The notes below the pieces were generated by a model. The model ran no database searches. It saw only the letters and a list, made by a program, of their open reading frames with translations, and was not told where the DNA came from. A program made the position numbers and the translations under genes. Positions 32,610-43,433 of a stretch of DNA of 64,000 nt are shown one piece after another. Each line of letters opens with the position of its first letter. Position 1 is the first letter of the stretch. Origin of the DNA: Methylobacterium aquaticum (lineage in GTDB: Bacteria > Pseudomonadota > Alphaproteobacteria > Rhizobiales > Beijerinckiaceae); assembly GCF_016804325.1 (NCBI RefSeq), contig NZ_CP043627.1:5623501-5687500 (forward strand), read 5' to 3'.

Positions 32610-33403
32610 GCGTCCGCTCCCGCGCGCAGGCCCTCGCCCGGACGCCAGGCATCCGGCGGGATCATCCCGGGCGACACGTAGGCGAAGTAGAGCGCGTCGA
32701 GCTGGGTCCACAGCACGTTGCACTTGAAGCGCAGCGCGTCGAGGGCCTGGGCCTGCTGCTGCGGCGTGAGCGCGTGGCGCGTGACGTAGTCGAGGGCGAA
32801 ATCGGCGTCCCGGGGCGCCTGGGTCAGGCGCTTGTCGAAATAGGCCAGGGTCTCGCGGGTGATGAAGTCGTAGTTCTTCAGCATCCCGGCGACGCGCTCG
32901 GAGATGATGGTCGGCGAGAACATCTCGGTCAGCGATGAGGCGATGGCCTCCAGCAGCGAGCGCTCGGCGACGAAATGCACGTAGGCCTCGACCGAGAAGC
33001 GGGTCGCCGACAGGATGCCCTTGGTCGACAGCACGTAATCGCGTTCGAAGCCGACGCCCTCGGCGAGCTTCAGCCAGCGCTCGATGCCGCCGTCGCCCTC
33101 GTGGTCGCCGTCATGGTCGACGATGCGCTGGCGCCAGACCCGGCGGAGATTCGCATCCGGCAGGCGGGCCAGCAGGGTGGCGTCCTTCACCGGGATCATC
33201 GCTTGGTAGTAGTAGCGGTTGAGCGCCCAGGCCCGCACCTGATCCTTGTCGAGCTTGCCGTCGTGCAGCAGGCGATGGAACGGGTGCAGGTTGTGGTAGC
33301 GCCGCGCCCCGATGTCGCGGAGCGCCGCTTCCAGCTCCGCCGGCGAGAGCAGGCGGTCGGCGGGCTCGGTCGGGCTGACGGAGAGGGCGAGGGAGGCGGT
33401 CAT
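32606..33403 (-). CDS. pqqC: PqqC, PQQ synthase (final oxidation)
   Basis: 265 residues. PqqC carries out the last ring closure and oxidation of AHQQ to PQQ without a metal. Signatures include RRYHNLHPFHRLLHDGKL, WALNRYYYQAMIPVKDATLL, RQRIVDHDGDHEGDGGIERW, STRFSV-like ILSATRFSVEAYVHF and LDYVTRHALTPQQQ. The start is taken at ATG 33403, before TASLALSV; upstream sequence in frame looks non-coding. It is followed by overlapping pqqD. Confidence 0.96.
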   Translation of the reverse strand: MTASLALSVSPTEPADRLLSPAELEAALRDIGARRYHNLHPFHRLLHDGKLDKDQVRAWALNRYYYQAMIPVKDATLLARLPDANLRRVWRQRIVDHDGDHEGDGGIERWLKLAEGVGFERDYVLSTKGILSATRFSVEAYVHFVAERSLLEAIASSLTEMFSPTIISERVAGMLKNYDFITRETLAYFDKRLTQAPRDADFALDYVTRHALTPQQQAQALDALRFKCNVLWTQLDALYFAYVSPGMIPPDAWRPGEGLRAGADA

Positions 33404-33596
33404 GGCGTCGGGCGTCCTGAGGGGTCCGGCTTGTTCGTTACCAGTGATCCCGTGGGCGGGAACTTGATCCACCGCAAGGAGGGGTCAAGGGCGACCAAAG
33501 TGCGTGGGGGAGGGCTATCCGGCGAAAGGAAGCGGCGCCGCTGTGAACCCTCCCCGCAGAGGGGGGAGGGAGAAGCCCGTGCCCGACCGAAACCTC

Positions 33597-34496
33597 TCAC
33601 ACCCGCAACGTCAGCCCGTCATGGGCCACGACCCACCCCGCCGCCTCGACGCCGCGGCGCTCCTCCGAGCCCTCGACCAGCACCGGATTGGTGTTGTTGA
33701 TGTGGACGAAGACTTTTTGGCCGACCTGCACCGCGGCGAGGGCCGCCACCGAGCCGCCCTCTCCGGTCATCGGCACGTGGCCCATGCGCCAGCCGGTCTT
33801 GGTGCCGACGCCGGCGCGGATCATGTCGTCGTCGGCCAGCACCGTGCCGTCGAACAACAGCGCGTCGACCCCGGAAATCCTGTCCTTCAGCCCGTCCGTG
33901 ACGCGGGCGCAGCCCGGTACGTAGGCGAGGCGCTTCCCCCCGGCCTCGATCATCGCGCCCACCGTGGTCTCGGTCTCGGCGCCGATCTCCGGCGTGCCGT
34001 CCTCGAGCCAGAGCGGCACCTTGCCGGGCACCGGAAACAAGGTGACGGTGAGGCCCGGCACCGGCGAGAAGGGTTGGTCGAGGGCGATCTCGGTGCGCTC
34101 CACCACGCCCTGTGCCATCACGTCGAAGACGCGGTTGGCCCCGATCGAGTCGAGGATGCCGCGCGTGGCGTGGAGGCGGAAGGGCTGGCCCTCGCGAAGC
34201 GTCAGCAGGCCCGCGACGTGGTCGACGTCGCCGTTCGTCAGCAGCACCGCCTGGATCGGCGAGTGGCGCAGGCCCTCGCGCGGATGCAGGGCCGGTGTGT
34301 CGAATAGCTGCTGGCGGATGTCGGGTGAGGCGTTCACCAGGAGCCAGGAATCGCCGTCGGCGGAGACGGCGAGGCTCGACTGGGTGCGGGGCAGGACCCG
34401 GCGGTCGCCCGCCCGGGCCATGGCGCAGATCGGGCAGCGGCAGTTCCACTGCGGCACGCCTCCGCCCGCCCCGGACCCCAGAACGATGGCGTGCAT
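33597..34496 (-). CDS. pqqB: PqqB, metal-dependent oxygenase/hydrolase of PQQ synthesis
   Basis: 299 residues, metallo-beta-lactamase-like. It has VLGSGAGGGVPQWNCRCPIC with zinc-site cysteines, SLAVSADGDSWLLVNASPDIR, LTNGDVDHVAGLLTLREG, LLFDGTVLADDDM and VFVHINNTNPVL. PqqB is reported to hydroxylate the Tyr of the PqqE/F product. It lies 20 bases after pqqA1. A gap of about 190 bases separates it from pqqC. Confidence 0.96.
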   Translation of the reverse strand: MHAIVLGSGAGGGVPQWNCRCPICAMARAGDRRVLPRTQSSLAVSADGDSWLLVNASPDIRQQLFDTPALHPREGLRHSPIQAVLLTNGDVDHVAGLLTLREGQPFRLHATRGILDSIGANRVFDVMAQGVVERTEIALDQPFSPVPGLTVTLFPVPGKVPLWLEDGTPEIGAETETTVGAMIEAGGKRLAYVPGCARVTDGLKDRISGVDALLFDGTVLADDDMIRAGVGTKTGWRMGHVPMTGEGGSVAALAAVQVGQKVFVHINNTNPVLVEGSEERRGVEAAGWVVAHDGLTLRV

Positions 34497-34517
34497 GAGC
34501 TTGCGGCCGATCCGGTC

Positions 34518-34607
34518 TTAGTTGAAGGGATCGATCTCGGCGGACTCGTAGGACGTGACTTCCATGCCGACGCAGATCTCGGCGACGACGGGCAGCGACC
34601 ACTTCAT
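34518..34607 (-). CDS. pqqA: PqqA precursor peptide, copy 1
   Basis: 29 residues beginning MKWSLPVVAEICVG and ending YESAEIDPFN. The Glu and Tyr that are cross-linked to form PQQ lie in MEVTSYES, with the required three-residue spacing. It is preceded by ATCAGGAGAAACACC, a good ribosome site. This copy lies just before pqqB. It differs from the neighbouring copy at two residues only (Leu/Met and Ile/Val). Confidence 0.96.
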   Translation of the reverse strand: MKWSLPVVAEICVGMEVTSYESAEIDPFN

Positions 34608-34675
34608 GGTGTTTCTCCTGATCGGCGGGTGATCCGGCGCGGATGGCCGGTGCAACGATGGTATCTCGCGCGCCG

Positions 34676-34695
34676 TCCGGCGGGGGACCGCCGGA
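34676..34695 (-). promoter_or_regulatory. Hairpin between the two pqqA copies
   Basis: TCCGGCGG-GGGA-CCGCCGGA is a perfect eight-base-pair stem with a four-base loop between the tandem pqqA genes. No T-run follows on the minus strand. It could protect or partly end the short pqqA transcript, raising PqqA relative to the enzymes. Confidence 0.5.
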
Positions 34696-34715
34696 GGCGC
34701 AGACCGGGTGAGCCC

Positions 34716-34805
34716 TTAGTTGAAGGGATCGATCTCGGCCGACTCGTAGGACGTGACTTCCATGCCGACGCAGACTTCGGCGACGACGGGCATCGACCAC
34801 TTCAT
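34716..34805 (-). CDS. pqqA: PqqA precursor peptide, copy 2
   Basis: 29 residues beginning MKWSMPVVAEVCVG, with the same MEVTSYES core and ending as copy 1. The two genes share near-identity over about 110 bases including the ribosome site, so this is a recent tandem duplication. It is the promoter-proximal gene of the operon, about 70 bases after a predicted start site. Confidence 0.96.
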   Translation of the reverse strand: MKWSMPVVAEVCVGMEVTSYESAEIDPFN

Positions 34806-34827
34806 GGCGTTTCTCCTGATCGGCGGA

Positions 34828-34842
34828 AACCTCTAAGAGGTT
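34828..34842. promoter_or_regulatory. Palindrome in pqq leader
   Basis: AACCTCT-A-AGAGGTT, a perfect 7-bp inverted repeat with one central base, about 23 bases before the first pqqA start and inside the predicted leader RNA. It may be an operator or RNA element; no regulator is known from sequence alone. Confidence 0.35.
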
Positions 34843-34883
34843 CCTAAGACTTTGAGATGACAGTGTTTTCCGTCACCACGGGA

Positions 34884-34912
34884 TATATCGGCAATCGGCG
34901 CCCGGAGTGCAA
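34884..34912 (-). promoter_or_regulatory. Predicted sigma-70-type promoter of pqq operon
   Basis: On the minus strand TTGCAC and GATATA are separated by exactly 17 bases, and the region is AT-richer than its surroundings. The expected start would be near 34877, giving a leader of about 70 bases before the first pqqA. This is a consensus match by eye. Confidence 0.5.
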
Positions 34913-35019
34913 GCGCTATTTTGCCGAAAGGCGGTGGGAAACCGGGCGGTGGTTTCTCAGACCGGTCTTATTGTGCAGGCTCGCCATGGGTTTAGCCGGG
35001 ATAAATTGTGCCCGAAATA

Positions 35020-35038
35020 ATTTCGTCACTGACGAAAT
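35020..35038 (-). terminator. Palindromic terminator at end of response-regulator gene
   Basis: ATTTCGTCA-G-TGACGAAAT on the minus strand is a perfect 19-base palindrome over the stop codon of the response regulator, followed by TATTTCGGG. The hairpin plus T-rich tail fits an intrinsic terminator separating the regulator from the pqq promoter. It could alternatively be a protein-binding palindrome. Confidence 0.5.
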
Positions 35039-35730
35039 CCGGCCTCGTGCAGGTCGAGCATGAAGCCGCGGCCGCGCACGGTGACGAGGCTCGGGCCGCC
35101 GGCACGGGCGATCTCGGCGAGCTTGGTGCGCAGGTAGCCGACATAGACGTCGACCACGTTGAGGGAGAGACCGCCCTGGCTGGCCCACAGCTTGTCGAAG
35201 ATGTCGCCCCGCGTCACCGGGCGGCTCGCCTGCTCCATCAGGATCGCCAGCAGCTCGGCCTCCCGCTGGGTCAGGCGGGCTGTGACCTCGCCGAAGCGGA
35301 CCTGGCGCGTCGCGAGATCGAGGGAGAGCCGCCCGGCGCTGACCAGGGTGCGGGCCTCGCCGCTCGCCCGGCGGCGCTGCAGGTGGACGCGCAGGCGGGC
35401 CAGCAGCTCGTCGAACACGAACGGCTTGACGATGTAGTCGTCGGCCCCGACCGCCAGGCCGTCGACCCGGTCGCCGACCTCGTCCTTGGCGCTCAGGAAA
35501 AGGATCGCCCCCGGATAGCCGCCCTCCCGCAACGAGCGGCAGACGTCGTGGCCCGAGCCGTCCGGCAGCATGTTGTCGAGCAGCACCGCCTCGGGCACCC
35601 GCTCGCGGGCCGCCGACAGCGCCTCGTCGACGCCGCCCGCGAGGTCGACGCCGAAGCCCTCGGCGGAGAGGCCGCGCGCCAGCATGGCACGGATGTCGCC
35701 GTCATCCTCCACGATGAGAACGTTGGTCAT
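35026..35730 (-). CDS. mxbM: OmpR-family response regulator, probable MxbM
   Basis: 234 residues. The receiver domain has acidic EDDGD, phosphoacceptor Asp in VLLDNMLPDGSG, FLSAKDE and the KPF Lys; the C-terminal winged helix shows LTQREAELLAILMEQASRPVTRGDIF across residues 152-177 and VRGRGFML. It is encoded immediately after the sensor kinase and next to the pqq operon. In M. extorquens AM1 I recall the MxbDM pair beside pqq, controlling methanol dehydrogenase and PQQ genes; the name rests on this synteny memory. Confidence 0.65.
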   Translation of the reverse strand: MTNVLIVEDDGDIRAMLARGLSAEGFGVDLAGGVDEALSAARERVPEAVLLDNMLPDGSGHDVCRSLREGGYPGAILFLSAKDEVGDRVDGLAVGADDYIVKPFVFDELLARLRVHLQRRRASGEARTLVSAGRLSLDLATRQVRFGEVTARLTQREAELLAILMEQASRPVTRGDIFDKLWASQGGLSLNVVDVYVGYLRTKLAEIARAGGPSLVTVRGRGFMLDLHEAGFRQ

Positions 35731-35752
35731 GCGCGTTGTCCCGGTCGCCGGC

Positions 35753-37330
35753 TCATGCCGCGTCCTCCCTCACATCCTCGCCGGGCAGTTCCAGGGTAAC
35801 CCGTGCGCCGGGCCGCCCTGAATCCAGGCGTATCTCGCCATCATGGCGCTCAACGACCCAGCGCGCCAGTGCGAGGCCGATGCCGAAGCCGGAGGCCGCC
35901 GGCCCCGGCCCGGACCCGCGCCGGAAGCGCTCGAACAGGCCCTCGGCCTCCGGTGGGAAGCCCGGGCCGTCGTCGGACACCGTCACGGTGGCGCCGCTGC
36001 CGCTCGGCGCGAAGCCGAGGCGCACCTGCGTGGCGCCGGTCGCGTGGCGCAGCGCGTTGTCGATCAGCCCCTCGACGATCTGGCGCAGCCACTCGGCATC
36101 GGCCGGCACCTCGACATCGGCCTCGCTCGGCTCCAGCACCAGCGCGATGCGGCGGCGCTTCGCTTCCGGCGCACAGCTTTCCACCGCTTCCGCCAGGATT
36201 CCGGCGAGCCCCACCGGCCGGCGTTCCAGGGCGATCTCGCCGGATTCCGAGCGCGCGACCCGCAGCATGTCGCCGACCCGGCGGTGCAGCCGCAGGGCCC
36301 GCTTGCGGATGGTGGCGATCACGGGACGGAACGGGTCCGGCGTGTCGGGGGAGCGGGCGGCGAGGTCGCATTCGCCGAGGATCACGGTGAGGGGCGTGCG
36401 CAGCTCGTGGCTGACATCGGCGAAGAAGCGCCGGCGCGAGCGGTCGATCTCTTCCAGCCGCGCATTGGCGCCGCGCAGGTCGGCGGTGGCGCGGGCGACG
36501 ATCTCCTCCAGGGCGGCCCGGTCGGCGGCAACCCGGATCTCGCGCCGTTTCAGCCGCGCCGCCATCCGGTTGAAGCTCGCGACGAGCAGGCCCAGCTCGT
36601 CGTGGCTCGCGACAGCCAGGCGGGTGTCGAGCTCGCCCCGGCCGATCGCCGCGGCCCCGGCGCGGATCGCCTCGATCCGGCGCAGGATCGGCCGGGTCAG
36701 GCCCCGGTGCAGCAGGATGAGGAGCAGCACGATCAGCACGGTCGCCGCCACCGCGACGACCCGCATCCGGACCGCGAGCGTCCGGACCTCCGCCGCGGAC
36801 GCCTCGACCGCCCGGCGCTCCGCCTCGACCAGGAAGGTGAGGGGCTGGCCGGTCACCGCCCCGAAGGCGTTGAGCGCGCCGCGGATCGCGTCGGCGCGCC
36901 TGGCCGGCTCCGGCTCGCGCTGGATCTGCGCCACCTGCCGGTCGAGCATGGCGCGGGCCGACCGCAGGCGGGCGAGCGGGCGGGCACGCGCGGTATATTG
37001 CGTGCGGTCGAGGACGCCGCCGGCCCCGGCGACCGCCCGGCTCACGCCTTCGTCGACGGCGTTCAGCGCCTTGTCGACCTCGTTGCGGGCATTGGCCAGC
37101 CGCTCGGGCCGGCCCGGATTGTCGCTAACTGCCTCAACGGCGGCGAGGCCGAACTCGGTCAGGCGCCCGGACAATTCGGCGATCCGCTCCAGGCGCACCT
37201 GCGCGTCGAGCGTCGCGTCCAGGGTGCGCTCGGCGGTGTGCAAAGTGGTGTAGAGGCCGACCGCCGCCAGCACCACGAGGAACGCCGCGCTCCCGACGAG
37301 CAGCCCGAACCGTACCCTGAGCGATCCCAT
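35753..37330 (-). CDS. mxbD: Sensor histidine kinase, probable MxbD
   Basis: 525 residues. Two membrane segments (about 9-28 and 189-208) flank a helical periplasmic domain of about 160 residues. They are followed by HAMP (RGLTRPILRRIEAI), a dimerisation domain with phospho-His in FFADVSHELRTPLT, and the ATPase motifs DNALRHA, DDGPGFP and GFGIGLALARW. It is the first gene of a kinase-regulator operon read toward pqq. Assignment as MxbD is by position near pqq and xox genes and not by a diagnostic motif. Confidence 0.65.
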   Translation of the reverse strand: MGSLRVRFGLLVGSAAFLVVLAAVGLYTTLHTAERTLDATLDAQVRLERIAELSGRLTEFGLAAVEAVSDNPGRPERLANARNEVDKALNAVDEGVSRAVAGAGGVLDRTQYTARARPLARLRSARAMLDRQVAQIQREPEPARRADAIRGALNAFGAVTGQPLTFLVEAERRAVEASAAEVRTLAVRMRVVAVAATVLIVLLLILLHRGLTRPILRRIEAIRAGAAAIGRGELDTRLAVASHDELGLLVASFNRMAARLKRREIRVAADRAALEEIVARATADLRGANARLEEIDRSRRRFFADVSHELRTPLTVILGECDLAARSPDTPDPFRPVIATIRKRALRLHRRVGDMLRVARSESGEIALERRPVGLAGILAEAVESCAPEAKRRRIALVLEPSEADVEVPADAEWLRQIVEGLIDNALRHATGATQVRLGFAPSGSGATVTVSDDGPGFPPEAEGLFERFRRGSGPGPAASGFGIGLALARWVVERHDGEIRLDSGRPGARVTLELPGEDVREDAA

Positions 37331-37470
37331 TCCGGCGCGCCACTCCCGTTCTGCCCGTCATCCTGACCGGGATCGCCCGCGAGGGCGAGGTACCGATCGG
37401 TATGGCCCCCCGGCGAGGGGTGCTGCATACCGCTCGGACGGCACGGCTGCCAGCGGGGCCGGATCGCGTC

Positions 37471-38448
37471 TCAGCCCGCGCGCCCGTCCGCGAGACATCC
37501 CAGCCCCGCCAGCGTCGCCCGGACCGCCTCGTCGAGCGGGGTGTGCGGCTCGTGCCCGAGGAAACCCACCAGCCCGGCATTGTCCATCCGCAGCGGCTCC
37601 CGCCACAGGTAGCGCATCTCGCGGATCTCCCGGGCCAGCGGCCAGAACGGCGCGGCGACCGGCAGGAGGCCCCAGGGGAAACGCCGCACTTTCACCTCGC
37701 TACCGACCGCGCGGGCGATGGCGGCGATCATCTGCCGGCCGTCCGGGTCCCAATGCCCGTCCATGTTGAAGGTCGCGAAAAGGGGCAGGTCCGCCTCGCG
37801 CCCGGCCAGCCGCACCATCGTCTCGGCGACGTCGGGCAGGTAGGCCCATTGGTGGCCGATTCCCGCGATGCCGGGATCGAGGACCGTCCGCACCGGCCGT
37901 CCCGGCCGCACCAGGGCGGTGGAGAACCAGGAATTGGCGGTGGTGCGCGGGCCGAAGAAGTCGCCGGCCCGCAGGATCAGGCTGCGCACGCCGGACTCGC
38001 GCAGGCTGTCCTCCATGGCGATGCGGATGCGGCCCTTGGCGGTCCGGGGCGTCTGCGGGGCGTCGGCACCCGGGTTCGGGCCGGCATCGCGGCCGTAGAC
38101 GTAGACGTTGCCGGGCAGGATCAGGCGGGCCCCGGTCGCCCGGGCGGCGGCGATCGAGGCATCGAGCATCGGCAGGACCAGCCGGTCCCAGTCGCGGTAG
38201 CCCGGCGGGTTGACCGCATGCACGATCAGCGACACGCCCGCGGCGGCCGCGACCACGTCGCCGGGCACCATCGCGTCGCCCCTCGTCCAGGCGAGCCCGT
38301 CCGCCTCATGGGCGAGACCCTCTCGGGCGACGCGGCCCGGGTCGCGGTGCAGGGCCCGCACCGTCCAGCCCTCGCTCAGGAGGCGCCGCGCCGCCGCGCC
38401 GCCCACCCCGCCCGTCGCACCCAGCACCAGGGCCGTCCTCGTCGTCAT
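37471..38448 (-). CDS. NAD(P)-binding epimerase/NmrA-like protein
   Basis: 325 residues. An extended-SDR Rossmann site LVLGATGGVGGAAARRLL lies at the N-terminus; LILPGNVYVYGRDAG holds a Tyr in the expected region, followed by LRAGDFFGPRT and a substrate domain. The substrate is unknown. It is read divergently from an adjacent LysR-type regulator, a layout that usually means the regulator controls this gene. Confidence 0.75.
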   Translation of the reverse strand: MTTRTALVLGATGGVGGAAARRLLSEGWTVRALHRDPGRVAREGLAHEADGLAWTRGDAMVPGDVVAAAAGVSLIVHAVNPPGYRDWDRLVLPMLDASIAAARATGARLILPGNVYVYGRDAGPNPGADAPQTPRTAKGRIRIAMEDSLRESGVRSLILRAGDFFGPRTTANSWFSTALVRPGRPVRTVLDPGIAGIGHQWAYLPDVAETMVRLAGREADLPLFATFNMDGHWDPDGRQMIAAIARAVGSEVKVRRFPWGLLPVAAPFWPLAREIREMRYLWREPLRMDNAGLVGFLGHEPHTPLDEAVRATLAGLGCLADGRAG

Positions 38449-38540
38449 CGCGCGCTCCTCGTTCGCCGTCGGCGGGGATGTGCCAGGGGAAAGGGATGGC
38501 GAAAATTGCCCAAGTGCGGTGAGCCGCTATACGGTTTCGT

Positions 38541-39425
38541 ATGACCGAACCGAGCTGGGACCATTATCGTGCCGCGCTCGCCGTGCTGGAGGAGGGCTCG
38601 TTGTCCGGCGCCGCGCGGGTGCTGGGCCTGACGCAGCCGACCCTCGGCCGGCAGGTCGCGGCCCTGGAGCAGGCTCTGGGGACCGCGCTGTTCACCCGCT
38701 CGCCCACCGGCCTCGCGCCGACCGAGGCCGCCCTGACCCTTGCGCCCTATGCGCGCTCCCTGAAGGCGACCGCGGAGGCCCTGCGCCGGGCGGTGGCGGC
38801 GGAGGCGGACGGAGTGTCCGGCCGGGTGCGGATCACCGCGTCCGAGGTGGTCGGCGCCGAGGTGCTGCCGCCGATCCTGGCCACCCTGCACGCGCGCCAT
38901 TCGGGCCTCGCCCTCGACGTGGTCCTCTCCGACCGGATGCAGGACCTGCTGCGGCGCGACGCCGACATCGCCCTGCGCATGGCGCCGCCGACGCAAGCGG
39001 CGCTGGTGGCGCGTCGAGTCGGCACGGTGAGCCTGGGCCTCTACGGCCATCGCCGCTACCGGGACCGGCGCGGCCTGCCCGAAATTCCGGCGGATCTGGC
39101 GCGGCACAGCGTGATCGGCTTCGACGCCGAGACGCCGTTCCTGCGGGCGATGATGCGGGCGGCGCCCGCGCTCGGCGAGACGCCCTTCGCCTGGCGCAGC
39201 GACAGCACGCTGGCGCAACTCGCGGCGCTCCGGGCCGGCTTCGGCCTCGGCGCCTGCCACACGACGCTCGCCGCCCGCGACCCGGACCTGATCCGGGTAT
39301 TGCCGGAGATCGTCTGGGAACTGCCGACCTTCGTGGTGATGCACGAAGACTTGCGCTCGTTGCGCCGCTGCCGGATGGTGTTCGATGCGCTGGTGGAGGG
39401 GATGGAGGAGTATTGCCGCGTGTAA
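38541..39425 (+). CDS. LysR-family transcriptional regulator
   Basis: 294 residues. The N-terminal winged HTH is typical (ALAVLEEGSLSGAARVLGLT, then QPTLGRQVAALEQALGTALF), followed by a periplasmic-binding-like effector domain (GRVRITASEVVGAEVLPPIL, MAPPTQAALVARRVG). It is divergent from the epimerase-like gene with about 90 bases between them, so it probably regulates that gene and itself. Confidence 0.88.
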   Translation: MTEPSWDHYRAALAVLEEGSLSGAARVLGLTQPTLGRQVAALEQALGTALFTRSPTGLAPTEAALTLAPYARSLKATAEALRRAVAAEADGVSGRVRITASEVVGAEVLPPILATLHARHSGLALDVVLSDRMQDLLRRDADIALRMAPPTQAALVARRVGTVSLGLYGHRRYRDRRGLPEIPADLARHSVIGFDAETPFLRAMMRAAPALGETPFAWRSDSTLAQLAALRAGFGLGACHTTLAARDPDLIRVLPEIVWELPTFVVMHEDLRSLRRCRMVFDALVEGMEEYCRV

Positions 39426-39475
39426 GATGCGATCAGGGATAGCTATTGTGGTTGGCTCTCCCAGAATTCATGGTC

Positions 39476-39621
39476 TCCGCGTCATTCCGGGGCCGCGCAG
39501 CGGAGCCCGGAATCCAGACGCTCAGGTTCTCGAGAAAGAGGCGGAACGCTCTCCGTTTCATTCTGTACGATCAGCGGTTCTGGATTCCGGGCTCCGCTCC
39601 GCGGCCCCGGAATGACGCGGA
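39476..39621. repeat. Palindromic intergenic repeat, family B copy 2
   Basis: A 146-base element with nearly perfect arms of about 43 bases: CTCCGCGTCATTCCGGGGCC through CCCGGAATCCAGA, and its complement ending CCGGAATGACGCGGAG. The spacer GAGGCGGAACGC is related to the one in copy 1. It lies between convergent LysR and rnd genes, where it may end both transcripts. Confidence 0.85.
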
Positions 39622-39689
39622 GGCTGGTCGATATTGTCGAGAGAGCCGAACAGCCGCCTTCACTCGCCCCCGACCAGCCCCATCACCCC

Positions 39690-40844
39690 TCACGGCAACT
39701 CCCGCACCACCACGCGCCCGCCCTCCGCCGAGAGCGCCAGACGCCCGGCCTTCAGCGCCAGCGCCTTCTCGCCGAACAACCCGCGGCGCCAGCCGTGCAG
39801 CACCGGCACGTCGGCCGCGTCGTCCTCGGCGAGCGCCTCGAGGTCGTCGACGGTGGCGATGATCTTCGGCGCCACCCGCTCGTCCTCGCAGACCGCCTTC
39901 AGCAGCACCTTGAGCAGCTCGACGAGCGCCCCGTTGCCGCCGCTGCGGGCGCGGCCGCGCTCGGGGGTCGGCACCGTGGAGGGCTCGCGGGACAGGCCGC
40001 GCTCGACGGCGGTAAGAATGTCGGCGCCGGTGCGCGAGCGCTCGAACCCGGCGGGGATCGTGCGTAGCCGCCCCAGGGCCTCGACGCTGCGCGGCGCCGA
40101 GGTGGCGATGTCGATCACCGCCTCGTCCTTCAGGATGCGCCCGCGCGGCACGTTGCGGCTCTGCGCCTCGCGCTCGCGCCAGGCCGCCACCTCCATCAGC
40201 ACTGCGATCTCGCGGGCCTTGCGCATCCGGGAGCTCAGGCGCTTCCAGGCCTGGTCCGGATCGGCCTTGTAGGTATCGGGGGAGGTGAGGACCGCCATCT
40301 CCTCGTCGAGCCAGGCGCCGCGGTCGGTGGCGACCAGCTCCTTGCCCAGCGCCTCATACACTTTGATGAGGTGCGTGACGTCCGACAGGGCGTAGCTCAG
40401 CTGCGCGTCCGAGAGCGGTCGGCGCGACCAGTCGGTGAAGCGCGACGACTTGTCGATCTTCGCCTTGGCGACGTCGTTGACCAGCTGCTCGTACGACACC
40501 GAGTCGCCGTAGCCGCAGACCATCGCGGCGACCTGCGTGTCGAAGAACGGCTGCGGCAGCAACCCGCCGAGCAGCCAGATGATCTCGAGGTCCTGCCGGG
40601 CCGAGTGGAAGACCTTCAGCACGCCTTCGTCGCCCATGAGGGCGAAGAACGGCGCGAGGTCGATCTCGGGCGCCAGCGGATCGACGAGCGCGGTCGACCC
40701 GTCCGGTGCCGCGATCTGGATCAGGCACAGCTTCGGATAATAGGTCGTCTCGCGCATGAACTCCGTGTCGACGGTCACGAAGGGTTGCGTGGCGAAGCGC
40801 GCGCAGGCGGAGGCGAGTTCTTCCGTCGAAGTAATCAGCTTCAT
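39690..40844 (-). CDS. rnd: Ribonuclease D
   Basis: 384 residues. It trims 3' ends of tRNA and other small RNAs. The DEDD exonuclease residues are visible: Asp and Glu in [10 protein letters not shown], Asp in [11 protein letters not shown], and Tyr/Asp in [15 protein letters not shown]. An HRDC-type helical domain ([20 protein letters not shown]) follows from about residue 205. ATG 40844 gives the standard length. Probably monocistronic. Confidence 0.93.
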   Translation of the reverse strand: MKLITSTEELASACARFATQPFVTVDTEFMRETTYYPKLCLIQIAAPDGSTALVDPLAPEIDLAPFFALMGDEGVLKVFHSARQDLEIIWLLGGLLPQPFFDTQVAAMVCGYGDSVSYEQLVNDVAKAKIDKSSRFTDWSRRPLSDAQLSYALSDVTHLIKVYEALGKELVATDRGAWLDEEMAVLTSPDTYKADPDQAWKRLSSRMRKAREIAVLMEVAAWREREAQSRNVPRGRILKDEAVIDIATSAPRSVEALGRLRTIPAGFERSRTGADILTAVERGLSREPSTVPTPERGRARSGGNGALVELLKVLLKAVCEDERVAPKIIATVDDLEALAEDDAADVPVLHGWRRGLFGEKALALKAGRLALSAEGGRVVVRELP

Positions 40845-40929
40845 GGATCCGGCTATAGCGGAGCCCGCCGCCGAGAGCGAGAGACCGGCACCGTGGGTTA
40901 TGGGGATTGGGCGCCGTGGGACCCGAAAA

Positions 40930-41421
40930 TCATGCGGCGCGCCGCCCGCTCCGGCGCGAATCCCGGCGCAGGGCCGCCGCGCGGGCCCGCCGCGTGCCTT
41001 CCGCCCGGCGGGTGAGCCAGTCGAGGATGTTGCGCTCCACCTGCTCGCCGGTATCCCGGTCGGTCAGGCGATGGATGCGGTCGGCGCGAAAGCCCCGGTA
41101 GCCGTCCCGGTCGCGGTCGGTGCCGCCGACCAGCACGCGGCCCGGGCCGATCTTCAGTTCGCGCGCTTGCAGCCGGCGCACGCTCCAGGCGCCGCTGCCG
41201 TCCTCGTAGACGAGTTCGAACCGGCCCTCGATCGGCAGCACCCGCCAGGCACCGTCCTGGCGCTCGATGAACTGGCGCTCGACGAACGTGTCCTTGCTCT
41301 CAGTCGGCATGGCGCGGGCCTCCGGTCGCGGCGTGTGGCGCGCCGTGGGCGCATCCCACGGCGGATCGGGCAGGGTATCGGTGGGCGGCTCGACGGAGCC
41401 GAAAAAGCTGTGCTGATCCAT
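40930..41421 (-). CDS. WYL-like domain protein, possible SOS gene
   Basis: 163 residues from ATG 41421. The N-terminus is Pro-rich and probably disordered ([18 protein letters not shown]). The C-terminal part resembles a WYL sensor domain: [20 protein letters not shown], then [20 protein letters not shown]. There is no Shine-Dalgarno sequence; a TATATTAT and a GTTC-N7-GTTC LexA-type box lie within 30 bases upstream, suggesting a leaderless, damage-inducible transcript. An internal ATG at 41310 is the alternative start. WYL domains often sense nucleic-acid ligands; function here is unknown. Confidence 0.6.
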   Translation of the reverse strand: MDQHSFFGSVEPPTDTLPDPPWDAPTARHTPRPEARAMPTESKDTFVERQFIERQDGAWRVLPIEGRFELVYEDGSGAWSVRRLQARELKIGPGRVLVGGTDRDRDGYRGFRADRIHRLTDRDTGEQVERNILDWLTRRAEGTRRARAAALRRDSRRSGRRAA

Positions 41422-41429
41422 GGGGATAA

Positions 41430-43424
<1,995 letters not shown>

Positions 43425-43433
43425 TCGGCGGAC

